Source: an uncultured Collinsella sp.
Lineage (GTDB): Bacteria > Actinomycetota > Coriobacteriia > Coriobacteriales > Coriobacteriaceae
Direction: 5' to 3'
DNA length: 7,179 nt
Assembly: GCA_900752345.1 (NCBI GenBank)
Contig: CAADVA010000007.1
Coordinates: forward strand, 1-7,179
This document shows, piece by piece, positions 1-6,213 of the stretch. Within the stretch, counting starts at the first letter, position 1. Every line of letters begins with the position of its first letter. The notes below the pieces were generated by a model, which saw only the letters and a list, made by a program, of their open reading frames with translations, searched no databases and had not been told where the DNA came from. Made by a program: the position numbers and the translations under genes.

Positions 1-5
1 GGGCC

Positions 6-23
6 GGACGTTTTCGTCCTTTT
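6..23 (+). terminator. Possible weak intrinsic terminator of an upstream gene
   Basis: A 5-bp stem (GGACG at 6-10 with CGTCC at 15-19) closes a TTTT loop and is followed directly by four T. The stem is short and the gene it would serve is outside the window, so this is only a candidate. The sequence from 24 to about 123 shows nothing else that I can name. Confidence 0.3.
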
Positions 24-123
24 GTACGGAACGAAGGACAGTGGCAGGGCTCACATGCAATCCTAACGAATCGAGACATTACCGCATAAGGATACCAGCC
101 CAGCCTGCCCAGGCGGCAGCTGG

Positions 124-206
124 TAGTCATTGGGGACGTTCTTAAACGACTAGTCATTGGGGACGTTCTTGTTTGACTAGTCATTTAAGAACGTCCCCAA
201 TGACTA
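124..206. repeat. REP-like repeat: two direct copies and one inverted copy of a 20-bp unit
   Basis: The unit TAGTCATTGGGGACGTTCTT occurs exactly at 124-143 and 151-170, and its exact reverse complement is at 187-206. The second and third copies form a perfect 20-bp stem around a 16-nt loop (171-186). The palindrome GACTAGTC occurs at 148-155 and again at 175-182. Exact copies in both orientations within 83 bp, immediately upstream of a gene, fit an extragenic palindromic (REP/BIME-type) element. Such elements are often mobilised by RAYT (IS200-like) transposases. No transposase is visible here, so the class is inferred. The foldback could also terminate or stabilise transcripts, but no clear T-run follows it. 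Confidence 0.8.
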
Positions 207-277
207 GTTTCGTTTGCGGGAGAGGCGTGGGACAATACCGAGCGAATGTGATTGGACGTCTGAGAAAAGGGGTCGCG

Positions 278-703
278 ATGAAAAAGCTCAGGACGCTTGC
301 TGATGTTTTGCGCCAGGCCGGTTTCGTGCGTATCACGGGCCTGTTCCTCATCTTCTATCTGCTGTGCTCGACGGCTGTCTGGCTGTCCGAGCCCACGACC
401 CTTACGTTTGGCGATGGCCTCTGGTTTAGCTTTGAGACCGTCTCGACCATCGGCTTTGGCGATATCCCGGCCGAAACGCCGGTCGCCCGTGCTATTACCG
501 TCGTCCTGAGCGTCATCAGCATCTTCTACATTGCCATGCTCACGGGTGTGGCGGTGAACTACTGCAATACGCTCATCAAGCTGCGCCAAAAGGACACCAT
601 GGCGCGCTTTATGGACGATCTGGAGCATTTGGAAGAGCTCGATCGCGACGAGCTTGCCGATCTTTCGCGTCGCGTGCGCGAGTATCGTCGACGCCAGCGC
701 TAA
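278..703 (+). CDS. Small two-TM potassium channel (Ion_trans_2 family)
   Basis: This 141-residue membrane protein has the minimal K+ channel plan: TM1 (about residues 18-36), a pore helix and selectivity filter (about 44-62), TM2 (about 71-95) and a charged cytoplasmic tail (about 100-141) rich in Glu, Asp and Arg that is likely helical. The filter reads TIGFGD (57-62), a conservative variant of the canonical TVGYGD, so K+ selectivity is likely. Four subunits would form the pore in the inner membrane. There is no RCK/TrkA domain, so no ligand gate is visible. The ATG at 278 is chosen because AAAGGGG (266-272) sits 5 nt upstream. An in-frame TTG at 173 would begin inside the REP-like repeat and lacks support. 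A weak -10-like GACAAT lies at 231-236. The LOG-family gene starts 33 nt after the stop, so the two are probably co-transcribed. Confidence 0.88.
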   Translation: MKKLRTLADVLRQAGFVRITGLFLIFYLLCSTAVWLSEPTTLTFGDGLWFSFETVSTIGFGDIPAETPVARAITVVLSVISIFYIAMLTGVAVNYCNTLIKLRQKDTMARFMDDLEHLEELDRDELADLSRRVREYRRRQR

Positions 704-736
704 GACGAACGTCGCGCGCCACAACAGGGGGCAAAT

Positions 737-1270
737 ATGAACATCACCGTGTACCTGGGTGCCAACACTGGCAATGACCCGGCGTTTCTGCCCGCGGTGC
801 AGGAGCTGGGCAACTGGATTGGCGCCAACGGGCACGCGCTGGTATACGGCGGGTCCAAATCGGGCCTGATGGGTGCGCTCGCCGATGGCGTACTCGAGGC
901 GGGTGGACACGTGACGGGTGTTGAGCCGAGCTTTTTTATCGAGGCCGAGTTTCAACATGACGGTATCGACGACCTTATCGTGACGAGCGATATGGCGGAG
1001 CGCAAGGCCAAGATGATTGAGCTCGGCGATGCGTTCATTGCCTTTCCCGGTGGGACGGGCACGCTCGAGGAGATTGCCGAGGTCATGTCCGCGGTGTCGT
1101 TGGGGCACCTGAGTGCTCCGTGCATCCTGTATAACCTGGACGGTTACTACAACGACCTCAAGGCGCTGCTCGGGCACATGATTGATAAAGGGCTTTCGAG
1201 CCCAAGGCGTCAGCACGGCATCTACTTTGCCGACGATTTGCGCGAGATTGCCTCGATTATCAACGGATAA
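737..1270 (+). CDS. LOG-family (TIGR00730-type) Rossmann-fold protein, putative nucleoside 5'-monophosphate phosphoribohydrolase
   Basis: The 177-residue product carries the hallmark PGGTGTLEE at residues 104-112 (family consensus PGGxGTxxE), which in LOG enzymes binds the phosphoribosyl group and supplies the catalytic Glu. Upstream are a glycine-rich nucleotide-binding segment LVYGGSKSGLMG (35-46) and MAERK (86-90), whose Arg89 matches the conserved substrate-binding Arg. Length and motif order are normal for the family. Characterised members cleave the N-glycosidic bond of (cytokinin-type) nucleoside monophosphates, releasing base and ribose 5-phosphate. In bacteria without cytokinin signalling the true substrate is usually unknown. 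Older annotations call these proteins lysine decarboxylases, which is not supported. The protein should be cytosolic and dimeric. The start at 737 is preceded by AGGGGG (726-731) with a 5-nt spacer. It is probably co-transcribed with the K+ channel gene, though no functional link is obvious. Confidence 0.9.
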   Translation: MNITVYLGANTGNDPAFLPAVQELGNWIGANGHALVYGGSKSGLMGALADGVLEAGGHVTGVEPSFFIEAEFQHDGIDDLIVTSDMAERKAKMIELGDAFIAFPGGTGTLEEIAEVMSAVSLGHLSAPCILYNLDGYYNDLKALLGHMIDKGLSSPRRQHGIYFADDLREIASIING

Positions 1271-1350
1271 GCTTTGAGCCTGCCCCACTATGGCTCCCAA
1301 TGGTGCCGTTCGCGGCGTGGATGGTTGGCTCGTTCGGGCAACGCTCGCTC

Positions 1351-1356
1351 TACAAT
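1351..1356 (+). promoter_or_regulatory. Candidate -10 box upstream of the ClC gene
   Basis: TACAAT (5 of 6 matches to TATAAT) lies 39 nt before the ATG at 1396, at a suitable distance for a short leader. No good -35 stands at 17 nt; the nearest TTG-containing hexamer, TTGGCT at 1325-1330, would give a 20-nt spacer. The same hexamer precedes prfC in this window. The 125-nt gap after the LOG-family gene also favours a separate promoter. Confidence 0.35.
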
Positions 1357-1395
1357 AAAACGTATCTATGTCGACTTTGACTGCGGGAGGTCCCG

Positions 1396-2685
1396 ATGGA
1401 CAACCTTGCCAAACCCACAAACCGCGCGCTGTTTTTAGCTAGCGTTGCCGTGACCGGTGCGTTCGCAGGTGCCGCGGTCTGGCTGTTCTTTTTTGCGATG
1501 GAGCACGGTATCGACTATCTATGGACCGAGATTCCGCACGCGCTGGGCGTCTCTTCGCCCGAGCTTGCCAGCGGCCCGTTTGGCTTTTTGCCGTACCCGT
1601 TTTTTGTCTGCCTGCTGGGCGGCCTGTTAATCGGTCTGTACGAAAAGATGACAGGCACCAAGACCGATGACCTCAACCAGGTGATGGCTAAGGTAAAGCA
1701 AGACGGGCGCTACCCGTACGACAACCTGGGCAAGCTTTCGCTCGCGGCATTGCTGCCGCTGCTGTTTGGCGGCAGCATTGGACCGGAGGCCGGCCTGACC
1801 GGCGTCATCGCGGGTCTGTGCAGCTGGGTCGGCGACCGCATGCGTCGCTTTGGTGCCGAGTTTAGGGAGCTTACGCTGTTGGGCACTCAGGCCGCGCTGA
1901 CGGCGCTCTTTACCGCGCCCGTCTTTGGCTTTGTGGCGCCGCTTGCCGGTAGTGCCGACGGCGACGAGGGCTCTGCGTCCGGCGAGATCACCATCAAGCT
2001 GCCCAAGGCGCAAAAGACGGTGGTCTACGGCATTGCGATTGCCGGCGGTCTGGGTGCCTACCTGCTGCTTGGCCAGCTTGTGGGCGGCGGCATGGGCATG
2101 CCCAGGTTCGAGTCCGCCGAGGTGGGCAACCTGGAACTTACCTGGCTCATTCCGCTGGCGTTGGTTGGCACCGTTTGCGGCTGGCTGTACTTTGTCTCCG
2201 AGCACGCAAGCGAGGCACTGTCCCATGCAATAGGGGAGCGCCCTGTCGTCAAGGCTATGCTGGCCGGTCTGGCGCTCGCCATCTGCGGCACGGTCCTGCC
2301 CTACACCATGTTTGCCGGCGAGACCCAGGCCGATGTACTTATGGAGACCTACCTCACCATTCCCGCCGGCGTGCTTATCGCGACCGGTCTTGTCAAGGCC
2401 ATGCTGACGCCCTCCCTCATCAACCTTGGTTGGCGCGGCGGCCACTTCTTCCCGGTTATCTTCTCGGGCGTAAGCCTGGGCTATGGCCTGGCCATCCTCA
2501 CCGGCGCAGATCCGGTCTTTTGCGTCGCCGTCTGCACGGCATCGACGATGGGCGCCGTCATGCGCCAGCCTGTCATGGTTGTGGGCCTGCTGCTTATGTG
2601 TTTCCCACTCAAGGGTATCGTCTGCATGATCATCGCCGCAGCCATCGCCGCCGGCATTCCGCTGCCCAAGCCGCTGCGCAAGTAG
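1396..2685 (+). CDS. Divergent ClC-family chloride channel/transporter
   Basis: The 429-residue polytopic protein has many hydrophobic helices and ClC landmarks in order. GGSIGPEAGL (125-134) aligns with the anion-selectivity region usually written GREGP. LPYTMFAGE (301-309) matches a conserved later helix. GGHFFP (348-353) corresponds to the GxFxP motif at the N end of helix N. There are no cytoplasmic CBS domains and the C terminus ends soon after the last helix. Two canonical features are altered. The residue equivalent to the gating Glu of GREGP is Ile128, with Glu131 three positions later in GPEAG. The GSGIP-type chloride-coordinating segment is not recognisable; the equivalent region reads TGTKTDDL (86-93). 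Such changes occur in the YfeO-like and other distant ClC clades, so transport mode (channel or H+/anion antiport) and anion are uncertain. GGGAGG-type SD (GGGAGG, 1385-1390) lies 5 nt before the ATG. Confidence 0.87.
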   Translation: MDNLAKPTNRALFLASVAVTGAFAGAAVWLFFFAMEHGIDYLWTEIPHALGVSSPELASGPFGFLPYPFFVCLLGGLLIGLYEKMTGTKTDDLNQVMAKVKQDGRYPYDNLGKLSLAALLPLLFGGSIGPEAGLTGVIAGLCSWVGDRMRRFGAEFRELTLLGTQAALTALFTAPVFGFVAPLAGSADGDEGSASGEITIKLPKAQKTVVYGIAIAGGLGAYLLLGQLVGGGMGMPRFESAEVGNLELTWLIPLALVGTVCGWLYFVSEHASEALSHAIGERPVVKAMLAGLALAICGTVLPYTMFAGETQADVLMETYLTIPAGVLIATGLVKAMLTPSLINLGWRGGHFFPVIFSGVSLGYGLAILTGADPVFCVAVCTASTMGAVMRQPVMVVGLLLMCFPLKGIVCMIIAAAIAAGIPLPKPLRK

Positions 2686-2779
2686 CGCGGCAGCGCGCAG
2701 TCAGTACAAACATCTCAAGTCCGGTGCGGGCGCTGTGTCACGGATTTGCGGGTGGACTGGATTTCGTTCGGTATCGGCG

Positions 2780-3655
2780 CTACTTCCAAATTGCAAGCGC
2801 GGCGGTGCTCAGTACGATGAGGACGAGACCGATGGCGCTGCGGCGGGAGAGTTTTTCGTTGAATGCCAGGCGCGCAAATAGCACCGATACGACAATCGAT
2901 AGTTTGTCGATCTGCACCACGACACTCACCTGGCCTGCAGCGATGGCATAGTAATAGAGCAGCCACGATGCTCCAGTCGCGATGCCCGATGTTGCGAGAA
3001 ATGTGAGTTCGCGCCGGTCAACGTGCGCGACCTGCTCCAGTTTTCCCTTGGCTGCCACGATTGCCCATGCCATAACCAGTACCACGCAGGTGCGGATTGC
3101 CGTGGCCAGGTTTGACTCGACGCCTTCGATGCCGATCTTGGCGAGGACGGAGGTGAGTGCCGCGAACACGGCGGCGCCGAAGGCGTAAGCGAGCCAGGTT
3201 CGGTCTTGCTGCTGCTCGGGTTCGGCGGACTGCTTCTTCTCGATCATTAAAAACGTGCCGAGGGTGATGACAGCGGTTCCCACGAGCTTAACCGCAAGGT
3301 TGCTCGTCTCGTCAAAAAGCGCGATGGCGACCAGCGCGGCGAGCACGGTGCTCATCTTGTCGACCGGTACGACCTTATTGACATTTCCGATGCTCAACGC
3401 CTTAAAGTAACAGATCCACGAAGCACCGGTAGCGAGTCCCGAGAGGACGAGAAAGAGCCAGGATCTGGGTTCGATGCTGCCGATGGTTCCAATGGATCCA
3501 GAAATGCCCGCCATTGCCCAGGCGAAAACGAGCACCACGCAGGTGCGAATGGTCGTCGCGACATCGGAGTCGGTCTGCTTGATGCCGCATTTGGCCAAGA
3601 TGGATGTGATGCCGGCAAAGAATGCTGACGCAAATGCTGCGACAACCCACGACAC
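2780..3655 (-). CDS. EamA/DMT-family transporter with two homologous halves
   Basis: The 291-residue membrane protein has about ten hydrophobic helices arranged as two EamA repeats (about 1-139 and 153-291) joined by a charged Gln/Glu-rich linker (140-152). The halves are visibly related at a fixed offset of 151 residues: IRTCVVLV at 36-43 and 187-194, ATGASW at 75-80 and 226-231, VDK/IDK at 98-100 and 249-251, FDE/FNE at 114-116 and 265-267. Family members move small metabolites across the inner membrane; nothing here identifies the substrate. The start is GTG (3655-3653), supported by a strong AAGGAGG (plus-strand 3666-3672), although the 10-nt spacer is long. The gene faces the ClC gene convergently with a 94-nt gap that holds no clear terminator on either strand. 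It is transcribed alone. Confidence 0.88.
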   Translation of the reverse strand: MSWVVAAFASAFFAGITSILAKCGIKQTDSDVATTIRTCVVLVFAWAMAGISGSIGTIGSIEPRSWLFLVLSGLATGASWICYFKALSIGNVNKVVPVDKMSTVLAALVAIALFDETSNLAVKLVGTAVITLGTFLMIEKKQSAEPEQQQDRTWLAYAFGAAVFAALTSVLAKIGIEGVESNLATAIRTCVVLVMAWAIVAAKGKLEQVAHVDRRELTFLATSGIATGASWLLYYYAIAAGQVSVVVQIDKLSIVVSVLFARLAFNEKLSRRSAIGLVLIVLSTAALAIWK

Positions 3656-3672
3656 GGGTGCGGTACCTCCTT

Positions 3673-3689
3673 GGATAATGGGTTTATCC
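3673..3689 (-). other. Small hairpin directly upstream of the EamA ribosome site
   Basis: GGATAA (3673-3678) and TTATCC (3684-3689) form a 6-bp stem with a 5-nt loop. In the EamA transcript this hairpin would end right at the AAGGAGG. It could affect ribosome access, but the stem is short and AT-rich, so the role is speculative. Confidence 0.3.
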
Positions 3690-3762
3690 TGCGAGTTTTA
3701 TGGACATGAGGATACCGCCCCACCATGAAGGTTTGATATGGCCGCGGCGAGACGGGGGCCAT

Positions 3763-3783
3763 GTTCCGGGGAACCATTTGGTT
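3763..3783. other. Two adjoining small palindromes upstream of the EamA gene
   Basis: GTTCCGGGGAAC (3763-3774, 5-bp arms around GG) overlaps AACCATTTGGTT (3772-3783, 5-bp arms). They lie about 110-130 nt before the EamA start and just outside the MITE-like element. They may be an operator or chance; no regulator is known for this gene. Confidence 0.25.
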
Positions 3784-3792
3784 AAGGCTCGA

Positions 3793-3978
3793 ATTGAAGG
3801 TGAATGTTTTTCCGAGAAGTGAACGAGTAAATATGGACCCCTGGAGCATGCACGCTTTTTTCGAATAAAACCGCAGGATTTTTAGGCAAAAACCGCAGGA
3901 ATTAAGTCCTTAAAAATGTCGATGATACGGGGCGCTGATTTTACTCGTTCACTTCGCGGAAAACCATTCACCTTCAAT
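3793..3978. mobile_element. MITE-like element with 39-bp inverted repeats
   Basis: Arm 3793-3831 and arm 3940-3978 are reverse complements at 37 of 39 positions, enclosing 108 bp. Mismatches are at 3807 and 3815 (opposite 3964 and 3956). The interior is AT-rich compared with the flanking genes. It contains two copies of AAAACCGCAGGA (3867-3878 and 3889-3900, 22-bp period) and a small palindrome TTAAGTCCTTAA (3902-3913). No gene fits inside. Long near-identical terminal inverted repeats around a short non-coding core, placed between genes, fit a non-autonomous miniature element. I see no clear target-site duplication, and the parent transposase is not in the window. A large foldback regulatory RNA is the alternative. 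Confidence 0.6.
3867..3900. repeat. 22-bp-period direct repeat inside the MITE-like element
   Basis: AAAACCGCAGGA occurs exactly at 3867-3878 and 3889-3900. The stretch ATTTTTAGG (3878-3886) can also pair with CCTTAAAAAT (3908-3917) with one bulge, so the second copy would sit in a hairpin loop. These may be protein-binding sites near the element ends, but this is inferred. The remaining sequence from 3979 to 4106 shows nothing that I can name. Confidence 0.5.
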
Positions 3979-4106
3979 ATGCCGTCGGTCTTTCTTTGGT
4001 TGCCAAGAGCTAAACGGCATGCCGTGAAGGGCGGTAGCGACGTTGTTGCTGCTTCGTCTTATCTAGTAAATGAGGTGGCGCGCAGCCCAAGCCCTTTGGC
4101 TGTCGA

Positions 4107-4805
4107 TTACAGGTCGCGTGCCCGATAGACCTTGGTGCTGACGGTACAGCTGACTGCACATAGCGCGAGGGCCAGTACGGCAATTCCTGCGCACAGGCAG
4201 CCAAGAACGGCAGGATCGGGATTCGCTCCGGCAATCGACATGAGCCAGTTGCTGATGGGGTTGGAGGAGCTCAGCGTGGCCATGGTGCCGCAACCAAGCA
4301 GGGCAAACAGGCCAACGGATAGGCGCAGCGCCTCCATGTGACCAAATCGAAAGAACAGCGGCTGCGCCAAAAACACCATCATGAGGGAGATGAGCATCGA
4401 TGCTGCCGAGGCGATTGCGATTTCAAAGACCGTCTGTCCCGTCGAAGGAATGCCCGCGCTGTTGAAGAGCGGGATGGAGGCGATGCTCAAAAGCGTAGCT
4501 GCACATGCCATGACGGCGGAGAAGACAATAACGCTCAGGTAGCGTGCGCGGATGATGTCTTTGCGCGAGAAGGGCAGCGTTGCCCGGTAGCGCTCCCAAC
4601 CGTTTTGATTGTCGAAACCGGCCAGTGAGTTCATGACTATGATGGGCGACATGGCACTGACGGCGCAGGCGCCGGCGCTCATACCGGAATCGCCATCCGA
4701 CGCGTTGACGAGCGTCAGCACAACGAAGATGAACAAGCCGACGCCCGCAATGCTCGGGATGAGCGTGCGAACGATGGCGAGTTCGGACATAAAGGCGCGT
4801 TTCAT
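4107..4805 (-). CDS. ABC-2 type transporter permease
   Basis: The 232-residue protein has about six hydrophobic segments (roughly 14-33, 44-62, 89-112, 125-148, 160-178 and 198-222) and no ATPase motifs. The loop WERYRATLPFSRKDIIRARY (70-89) resembles the E-x-x-SLP-x-SR-K-x-I-x-x-KY segment typical of ABC2_membrane_5 permeases, which pair with BcrA/YtrB-like ATPases. Its ATG overlaps the ATPase stop codon as ATGA (4805-4802), a classic sign of translational coupling and a shared complex in the inner membrane. AAAGGGG lies just upstream inside the ATPase gene. It is the last gene of the GntR-ATPase-permease operon. The substrate is unknown; related systems handle peptide antibiotics or respond to cell-envelope stress. 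No convincing terminator follows the stop. Confidence 0.87.
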   Translation of the reverse strand: MKRAFMSELAIVRTLIPSIAGVGLFIFVVLTLVNASDGDSGMSAGACAVSAMSPIIVMNSLAGFDNQNGWERYRATLPFSRKDIIRARYLSVIVFSAVMACAATLLSIASIPLFNSAGIPSTGQTVFEIAIASAASMLISLMMVFLAQPLFFRFGHMEALRLSVGLFALLGCGTMATLSSSNPISNWLMSIAGANPDPAVLGCLCAGIAVLALALCAVSCTVSTKVYRARDL

Positions 4806-5683
4806 TTCGAAGCCCCTTTCAGTATGAGGCGCAGATAGTCATCAATGGTTGCCCGATCGCAGGGAATCTCGGGAAAGGCCTCGAGCGTTTCGCGACGGTT
4901 GGGTACGAGTACGTCCACGCTGTAGGCGTGACGGGCGGCACGGGCGCCTTCGACGCAAGCCATAAGCTCGGCAGCCTGCGATTGGGTGCAGTGGGCGATG
5001 CCAGCGCGGTCGGTAATATCCTCACGTGGCAGGTCGAAAATAATCGAGCCATTATCGATGCAGATGACGCGATCAGCGGTGCGATCGAGGTCGGACGTAA
5101 TGTGACTCGAGAGCAGCACGCTGCGCTGACCGTCGGAAACAAAGGCAAGCAGCTCATCAAGCAGTTCCTCGCGTGCCATGGGATCGAGGCCCGCGGTGGC
5201 TTCGTCCAAAACGAGCAGCTTGGCCTTGTGGCTGAGCGCACAGGCAAGCTGAAGTTTCATGCCCATGCCGCGGGAGAGGTCCTTGACCTTTGTCTTGGGA
5301 TCGAGGCCAAATCGGTTGATGAATCCGGCGAACGTTTCGCGGTCCCACGTGGGGTACGCTGGGCCTACGAGTGACTCGATCTGGCCCACCTTGAGCGTGG
5401 AGGGGAAGGGACACGTGTCCAGGACAAGACCGACGCGGGAGCGTAAATGGCGTTGCGACTCATCGGGCGCGTCGGCGCCACAGCGCTGCCCAAACAGGTG
5501 CACTTCGCCGGCATCGAGCTTTATAAGCCCGAGAGCAGCTCGAATCGTCGTTGTTTTGCCAGCACCGTTGGCACCAACAAAGCCGATGATCTGGCCAGGC
5601 TCCACGGCAAGCGTGACGTCGCGCAGCGAAAAGCGGTCGCTTACAGCGTGTGAGATGCCTTTGAGTTCAAGCAAGTTTTGCAT
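4802..5683 (-). CDS. ABC transporter ATP-binding protein (YtrB/BcrA-like)
   Basis: The 293-residue cytosolic ATPase has the full motif order: Walker A GANGAGKT (37-44), signature LSRGM (136-140, a variant of LSGGQ), Walker B LLVLDE (156-161) with catalytic Glu161, D-loop AGLDP (164-168) and H-loop His194 in SSHIT. The usual Q-loop Gln is replaced: the segment reads GLVLDTCPF (85-93), with Asp89 where IGYVPQ-type sequences have Gln. This is common in the YtrB-like subgroup. After about residue 215 a C-terminal extension of roughly 75 residues follows, normal for exporters of this type. GAAAGG lies 7 nt before the ATG at 5683. It is 23 nt downstream of the GntR gene and overlaps the permease gene by 4 nt, so it should energise that permease. 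Confidence 0.93.
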   Translation of the reverse strand: MQNLLELKGISHAVSDRFSLRDVTLAVEPGQIIGFVGANGAGKTTTIRAALGLIKLDAGEVHLFGQRCGADAPDESQRHLRSRVGLVLDTCPFPSTLKVGQIESLVGPAYPTWDRETFAGFINRFGLDPKTKVKDLSRGMGMKLQLACALSHKAKLLVLDEATAGLDPMAREELLDELLAFVSDGQRSVLLSSHITSDLDRTADRVICIDNGSIIFDLPREDITDRAGIAHCTQSQAAELMACVEGARAARHAYSVDVLVPNRRETLEAFPEIPCDRATIDDYLRLILKGASK

Positions 5684-5706
5684 GGTATAGCCTTTCTTGC
5701 AGATGG

Positions 5707-6087
5707 CTACTGCATGGTTTCGGGGGCTACCAGGTCGAGCATCTCGTGCAGTTTGTCGCGCGTGACGCCCAGGGTTTCGGCTTGGCTCGCCGCTTTCGCA
5801 AGCAGCTCTTCGATATGGCAGAGCTGGTTTTCGCGCAAGAGTTCTTGGTTGCCCTCGGCGACAAAGCAGCCCTTGCCCTGCACGGTGCAGATAAAACCGA
5901 GTTGCTCCAGGTCGGCGTAGGCGCGCTTGGTGGTGATGACGCTCACGCCCAGGTCGCTCGCGAGCGCACGGATGCTGGGGAGTTTGGCTCCCGCAGCGAG
6001 CGTGCCCGATAAGATCTGAGCTTTGACCTGCGAGGTTATCTGCTCGTAGATGGGCTTATCGCTCGAATTGGATAGGATGATGTCCAC
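5707..6087 (-). CDS. GntR-family transcriptional regulator, YtrA-type
   Basis: The 126-residue protein has an N-terminal GntR winged helix-turn-helix (about 10-77), including KPIYEQI (11-17), LPSIRALASDLGVS (36-49), TTKRAYADLEQLGFI (52-66) and a wing ending GKGCFV (71-76). Only about 50 residues follow, probably a short helical dimerisation tail, as in the YtrA subfamily rather than FadR or HutC types with large ligand domains. YtrA-type genes normally repress their own operon with an ABC transporter, and that is the arrangement here. The start is GTG (6087-6085), fixed by AAGGAG (plus-strand 6093-6098) with a 5-nt spacer. The inverted repeats and promoter at 6115-6165 are the likely target. 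The inducing signal is unknown; cell-wall-active compounds are a guess from YtrA of Bacillus. Confidence 0.92.
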   Translation of the reverse strand: MDIILSNSSDKPIYEQITSQVKAQILSGTLAAGAKLPSIRALASDLGVSVITTKRAYADLEQLGFICTVQGKGCFVAEGNQELLRENQLCHIEELLAKAASQAETLGVTRDKLHEMLDLVAPETMQ

Positions 6088-6114
6088 AGCGGCTCCTTAG
6101 CTGTTGGGCTACAC

Positions 6115-6148
6115 GTGTATATAACCGGTAAGCACAGTATATATACAC
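6115..6148. promoter_or_regulatory. Likely GntR operator: inverted repeat and AT palindrome
   Basis: GTGTATATA (6115-6123) and TATATACAC (6140-6148) are perfect reverse complements 16 nt apart. A 10-bp palindrome GTATATATAC (6137-6146) overlaps the right arm and the -10 box. ACACGTGT (6111-6118) is another small palindrome. The direct repeat GCACAG lies at 6132-6137 and 6152-6157. TATA-rich palindromes with GT/AC ends over the promoter of a GntR-headed operon suggest autorepression; the exact half-sites are not fixed by sequence alone. Confidence 0.55.
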
Positions 6149-6165
6149 TATGCACAGTTATGCAA
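6136..6165 (-). promoter_or_regulatory. Sigma-70-type promoter of the GntR-ABC operon
   Basis: Reading leftward, TTGCAT (plus-strand 6160-6165) is a -35-like box and TATACT (plus-strand 6136-6141) is a -10 box with 5 of 6 matches, separated by 18 nt. The -10 overlaps the AT palindrome, so a bound regulator would block RNA polymerase. The start codon lies about 48 nt further on. Confidence 0.55.
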
Positions 6166-6213
6166 GAGCTAAATGTGGAATAGACCATCGGCGCCGCGCT
6201 TGCTCCAAAACAA

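Noticed and set aside
64..80. Possible degenerate copy of the 15-bp array motif (AACGAATCGAGACA region)
   Set aside because: The GAGACA end matches, but several mismatches remain and there is no partner at 40 bp; chance is likely.
173..277. Extended N-terminus of the K+ channel from TTG at 173
   Set aside because: It would encode part of the REP-like repeat and has no ribosome site, whereas the ATG at 278 has one and starts a typical channel N-terminus.
185..1420. A 411-codon open frame on the minus strand
   Set aside because: It runs antisense through the K+ channel and LOG-family genes, which have clear motifs and ribosome sites. Long antisense frames are expected from GC-biased third positions, and its translation shows no domain.
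1627..2445. A 272-codon minus-strand open frame
   Set aside because: It is antisense to the ClC gene, with low-complexity Ala/Gln/Gly/Arg-rich composition and no recognisable motif.
2670..2700. GC-rich hairpin at the end of the ClC gene as a terminator
   Set aside because: CGCTGC can pair with GCAGCG, but the stem overlaps the coding end and no T-run follows.
3394..3849. Minus-strand frame of 151 codons starting inside the MITE-like element
   Set aside because: It overlaps the EamA gene in another frame and its similarity to the frame at 3916-4128 comes only from the inverted repeat arms.
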